From Trametes villosa (lineage: Eukaryota; Basidiomycota; Agaricomycetes; Polyporales; Polyporaceae): a stretch of 64,000 bases of DNA. Numbering within the stretch: position 1 is the stretch's first letter; every line of letters starts with the position of its first letter. The notes below the pieces were generated by a model, which saw only the letters and a program-made list of their open reading frames with translations, made no database searches and was not told the DNA's origin. Below, piece after piece: positions 59,646 through 64,000 of this stretch. Where the stretch lies: assembly GCA_002964805.2 (NCBI GenBank), contig PUDQ02000036.1, positions 62,001 to 126,000 of the forward strand. The letters are read 5' to 3'. The position numbers and the translations under genes are program-made.

Positions 59646-60994
59646 AAAAGCCCGTCCGCCCTTGCGAGTATACACACTTACGCTCTCCCTTGTACTTCGC
59701 ACTGACCACTGTTAGGAGCAAGCCCAGGAGAAAATGCGCCGCCGAACAGTTGCGCCCGGAATGATGCTCGGAAGTCAGCACAAGACCGCGCCCGCCGCGG
59801 GCACTGACAAGCGTATTTGACGAAGTGCGTCCGACGTTTCAGGGGACGTCCAGGCCGCCGTCCTCTTCCCGCGCCCGCCACGGGTTTCAGCGCGCGCGGT
59901 ACGCGCAGACGAGCCCGCCAAGCCTCCGAGCGCAACGCTGGTCTGTGTAAGCACGGTGAGTGCTTGCCCGCGCCGTCCTAGTTCTGTCCATGCCGCTCAC
60001 CTTCGGACACTCTCCCCAGCTTCCCGCACACCCCGGCGAGCAGCCACCCGCTCGCAGCTGCTCACCGCTGGACGGAAAGCGTCTCGTAGGCTCTGTGAGT
60101 TCTCTCCTTCTCTCGTTTGAGGCACCGCAATGCTGACACCCTCTCTCCGTGTCCGTGCGCAGGTAGGCTCTCTATTCTATCCCTCTACCTCGGCCGCCAG
60201 GCTGCCCGCGCGCGCATACCGCTCTTGTTCCACGTCAACCTCGACCCGCGCGTCCGTACAACCTCGCAACACCTGAACAGCCTCTCGGAGAACTCTACAC
60301 ACCCGGATGAATCGCGCACGCAGAGGATGGAGTGGTCAGTCATGTGAGTGCTCCGTCCTTGTGGCTCCGCCGCGCTGCAACCCTTACCAACAGCTCGAAC
60401 GCGGCCTAACGGTCCGTGAATATCGGGTGAGCATGTTCTCGTACCCGCGCAGACGATAGTACTGACCGTGTGCCGGGTGTACTTCCACGAGCTCGCAGCG
60501 CCGTGCGCATCAACGTCGATGCGCGAGCGATGGCTCTGCATGGGACGATTGGGGGCACGAGGGACGGGCGCCGGGCTCCCCACACTGTACAAGGTGAGCA
60601 TGGGGCTTATACCGTCGCGGATCTGACGCTTACAGCCCGCAGAACATCGGGATCGCGATGCACACACTATCTCCCAGGCAAACACGGCACCTCCGGCTCA
60701 TACAACGTCGGTACGGCAGCCCGAGGCTCTCGTCGCGTGCTGGAGTCGTCCCGCACGTGCAGAGCACGCGACACACGCGGAAACGCGGCCTCACAGTCCG
60801 CCGTTGACCTCGGTAGGCTGCCCGACGGCGCGCGCGACTTCTGCGCGCGTACGCGCGTTGCGCGGGACGATCCGAGCGCAGACGGAGGAGCTCTGGGTGC
60901 ACGAGCTGAGGACGTCAAGTATGATATATTCCGTCGTACTTAGCATACAGTCCGAGCGCGCAGCGCGGTGCAAGGCGTCCCCGTAGACCTCTCT

Positions 60995-61066
60995 ATGTGC
61001 GATTCAAGGGCGCGTGCTCGCGAGCGCGAGCAAGGCGTCCAAAATTCGCTCGGAGTCGAGTGCTAA
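60995..61066 (+). pseudogene. C-terminal segment with early stop, unit 6
   Basis: MCDSRARAREREQGVQNSLG then VEC and TAA at 61064-61066, about ten codons before the end in other units. The conserved Trp is also lost (NSLG for EWLG or DWLG). Confidence 0.45.
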
Positions 61067-62016
61067 GTGCGGCTGCCTACCCCGTCCGATGAGTAGAAAC
61101 CCCCGCCAGCGCCGTTCGTCTATTCGAGGCTCTGCGAGACGCGCTGAAAGCTTGTCAGCACCCCAGAGAGCCCGCAAATCGACTCGGGGCGGAATGCGGC
61201 AACCTGAGCGGCGGATCGCGCCGGCAGCCTCGGGGCAGGCGGATGCCAGTGTAGGCGAGATTCAGGTTCGAAGCCGGCCGGACTTGTTCGAGGCGGGCGG
61301 TCAGCAGAAACACGGTGCGATTGAAACCCTACCGTCGCGTATGTGAGATTGGATGTTGCGGATTGAGCACCGGGGCAATGCCCCATGATGCGGCGCGAAA
61401 AAACAGCGCGGCGGCGCATGCTCGGCGACTCTGAGGCCCACATTCGCCCTCCCCACCGCCGTCACATGTACAAGCCACTCTGCCCGAGCCTCCTCCTTCG
61501 CTGGATGAACGCCAGTGCCGCGAGTGCGCACGTCCGCTATATTGCACATATATCTGTAGGGCGCGGTAGTACAATGTTGATCTATTTGGGACCTCGCACT
61601 GTGTCCGCCACGCGATCCCTGCCTTTCTGGGTCCCGACTTGTACTTGGCGCGATGCATGCGCATTGGGAGCGCGCGCCGACGGTCCGGACACCACAGGTT
61701 GTGAGAAGCGAGGCGCGATAAGGGCGCAGGAACGCAGGACCGTGAGCGCGAGGCGCAGACGGCTAGGACGCGTGCAAACCGTGAGTGCTTGGACGGGCTC
61801 CGAGCCACTATGCTGCTTCCCTATCTCCGACGTTCTCCTCATCCTCTCTCGCAGTGTCCGCCACACGTCTCCTGCGGCCTCCTTCCCTGGTGCTTCGACC
61901 CAGTTCCATTGTATACTCCTCGCACCACTCGCACACTCGGAGGCTGCAGCTCTCCCGGATGGTAAGTCAGCTATATTTCGCAGGTTAGTACTCCTCACTG
62001 GCAGTCTGATGCACAG

Positions 62017-62323
62017 GCTCCATCCGGCCGCCCCGTGCCTGCGCGAGCTTGGAAACAGTCGCGCGGGGAGTCTGCATGACGAGGAGACGGCCGAGGGAGA
62101 AGGCGGCGGTGGAGGTGCTCTCCCGGAGCGAGGGCGCGGGATGAGAGCCCCGGCGGAAGGTGACGGTGTCCAGTGCCGCCACAGCACTGTACGAGCTGCA
62201 TCGCGGGGCGGCGAGCGACAGGTAAGTGCGCCGACTGCGAACGCTCGAGCCTGTACAAGTAACCTGACCTTCTCCGTGTCGTAGATGCGCTCGCCTTGCG
62301 CCCAGCGGATGAGAGCACAAACG
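62017..62323 (+). pseudogene. Two-exon segment with frameshift, unit 6
   Basis: The first exon, 62017-62221, is 205 nt because of a one-base loss near 62140-62155. The 39-nt exon 62285-62323 remains (DALALRPADESTNG), with its donor changed to GTAAGC. Confidence 0.4.
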
Positions 62324-62899
62324 GTAAGCTCGTCCGCACCCGCGCATTCCTTCTGCTTTGCTGATGCACGCATATGCGCCCGTGGCGCACAGTAGGGCCG
62401 CGAACCCAAGCAGGCCGTAAAGCGGTGGGTGGTAGGGCGTATAAACAATGTACTAACGTTTGTGTACATACATGGACGCGTCCGGGCGACGGGACGGGTT
62501 CAGGGAGCTGCAAACGCGAGGAATGAATGCTGAATGTCTGTATAAAGCAGCTGTGTGGCGATTAGGCAACGACGGGGTTCGTGCAAGGGCCTGCGGACGT
62601 ACCGTGGACATATCGCGATGTAGATCGTCCGAGGACGCGTATGCACGACCCAGTCCGTTGGTGTGCACCGCTAGGCTATGTCCGACGGACCGCAAGCGTC
62701 CTCGCAAATAGACGTCTGCCGAATGCGCGCCCATCGCACCCCTTGCCGCCGCGAGATGCCCAGGACGTCGGCGCGAAGATCCGGGGTGAAAGCGGGAGAA
62801 CGGCGTGGGTGGTGAGCGGTGATATCGCGGTCGGCGGCGGATGCACACTACAACACGCACCACAGCCGGAGTCCGCAACCGTTCATTGGTCTGGCATCA

Positions 62900-63690
62900 G
62901 TCCTGCGTGCCGCGGAATGTGCCGTCCGCTCCAATGAAGCACAGAGCTCGCAGTGGGCATTCTGGGGAGCAGGGTCTCGTCGTCACCCCCTCGATTCGGA
63001 CTGACAACGCTCGGGCGAGCGCATTCGCGCCGCGCATTGCAAGCGCGGCGCGAGGAGTCGGAGGGCGGCATAATACGGAGCTCGAGTACGCGTCCCCGGT
63101 CTTCGCGCGGGGAGCTGTACGCGCTGCTAGCGATTGGGCGGTCAATTCAGTGGCAGTAAATGAAGAAGAACGCGCGTACCTCGCGCTCGGGCCATCGCAG
63201 GGGCAGGAATCTCGCCGCGTCGCGAGGCTGCATAGCGGTTCGACGGGATCCACATCCGTTTCGGTTTGGTATCAGCCCCGCCGCTCGCTGCGAAATGCGC
63301 TGACCGCGCTCGTTCAGTGCGGAGCTCGCACTGGGAGGCCTGCAGAACAGAGCCCCGTTGGCCCTCTGTATTCTGACGGGCGACGCTCGGGCGAGGGGAA
63401 TCGCACCGCGCATTGTGGCAAGCACGGCGCGAGGAGTCGGGTGGCGTACAGAACCCGAGCCCGCGTCCCCGGTCTCCGCGCGCGGGCGCGTTTGAGGGCG
63501 CGGGGCTGTGTGTATAATGTTAGCGATTCGGCAGCCTATCCAGAGGCGAGAAACAGAGACAAATGCGCGTACCTCGCGGTCGGGGCTTTGCATGGATCCA
63601 ACTTGGCGTCGAAAGGCTGCACGGGCAATCGAGATGCACGGCGGAGGCCCGGGCGCGTTTGGCAGCTCTACAAGAGTCTCTGTTGTCAAC
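62900..63690. repeat. Internal direct duplication, unit 6
   Basis: The first copy is identical to unit 1 from 63017 to 63198; the second (CACCGCGCATTGTGGC near 63407) follows units 3 and 4 more closely. The duplication thus shows a conversion boundary between its two halves. Confidence 0.7.
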
Positions 63691-64000
63691 CTCCCGCCGA
63701 CGAGCACCTCTATACCTCAATGGAAGCCTTCAACTTCGGGCACGGCGCGGTAGACGAACGTGGCAGGCTCCTATCGAGTCGGGGGACCATGTAGAGCCCA
63801 GCCGTCGTCTCGCGCGAGTGCCAATTCAAGCACAGCGCGGGCGTGCGTCCGTACGCGGCTGGGCGGTCGATCCGGACGCCGAGCGCGATATTTGCGCTAT
63901 GCGAGCCGTCGGCGGGTGTTTCGAGCACGCGGCGGCATGCGTGCGCGATCGTGGGGAGCCTGAGAATGAGACGATCAGCGCGGAGGACACGGAGCGAGTG

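Larger units (their letters stand above)
53798..64000 (+). repeat. Tandem array unit 6, cut by the window edge
   Basis: Nearly complete; by comparison with unit 2 about 200 bp are missing on the right. The left end is shared with unit 5. The stretch 63017-63198 and the end from about 63655 match units 1 and 2 almost exactly. The array therefore probably continues beyond the window. Confidence 0.92.

Noticed and set aside
3..64000. Array as ribosomal DNA or telomere-associated repeats
   Set aside because: No rRNA-like sequence and no TTAGGG-type runs were seen; the units carry protein-gene exons instead.

Overview
The window looks like GC-rich nuclear DNA from a fungus, most likely an agaricomycete basidiomycete. 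The evidence is short introns of 50-64 nt with GTGAGT or GTAAGT donors and CAG acceptors, strongly GC-ending codons in the one clear protein family, and a CT-rich stretch after a TATA-like box. The species cannot be named from the sequence. No rRNA, tRNA, CRISPR array, recognisable transposase or bacterial-style operon was seen.

Layout: the whole window is one head-to-tail tandem array. The anchor CTTACATGCATTTGTAC (or a variant) recurs at 3, 10456, 20894, 33317, 43495 and 53798. This defines five complete units of 10453, 10438, 12423, 10178 and 10303 bp and a sixth that runs off the right edge just before its end. Every unit has the same order: a very GC-rich spacer with a GGGAGTC minisatellite; a TATA-like promoter with a spliced leader; a short coding tail ending in a mostly conserved stop; the first three exons of a karyopherin-beta gene (Kap121/Pse1/importin-5 family); a minisatellite of about 13 bp; some 5 kb of decayed exon-like sequence from genes I cannot identify; and an internal direct duplication of about 377 bp.

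Unit 3 is the odd one. It carries about 2.1 kb that the others lack, extending the importin reading frame to 442 codons before the gene breaks off. The other five units share the same break after residue 92 and then read into unrelated, mutually divergent tails. No copy in the window is a complete importin (the family is usually about 1,100 residues).

The most notable signal is the contrast in how these copies evolve. Over the 92 codons shared by all six importin copies I count 18 variable sites, all synonymous, and no amino-acid change. The adjacent intron 1, the fused tails and the exon-like segments downstream vary freely, with frameshifts and stops. The array is also a mosaic: units 1 and 2 share a tract of about 6.9 kb that appears identical, units 5 and 6 share about 1.9 kb, and the right end of unit 6 resembles units 1 and 2 rather than unit 5. 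This fits unequal crossing-over and gene conversion. Outside the importin exons the functional calls are tentative.
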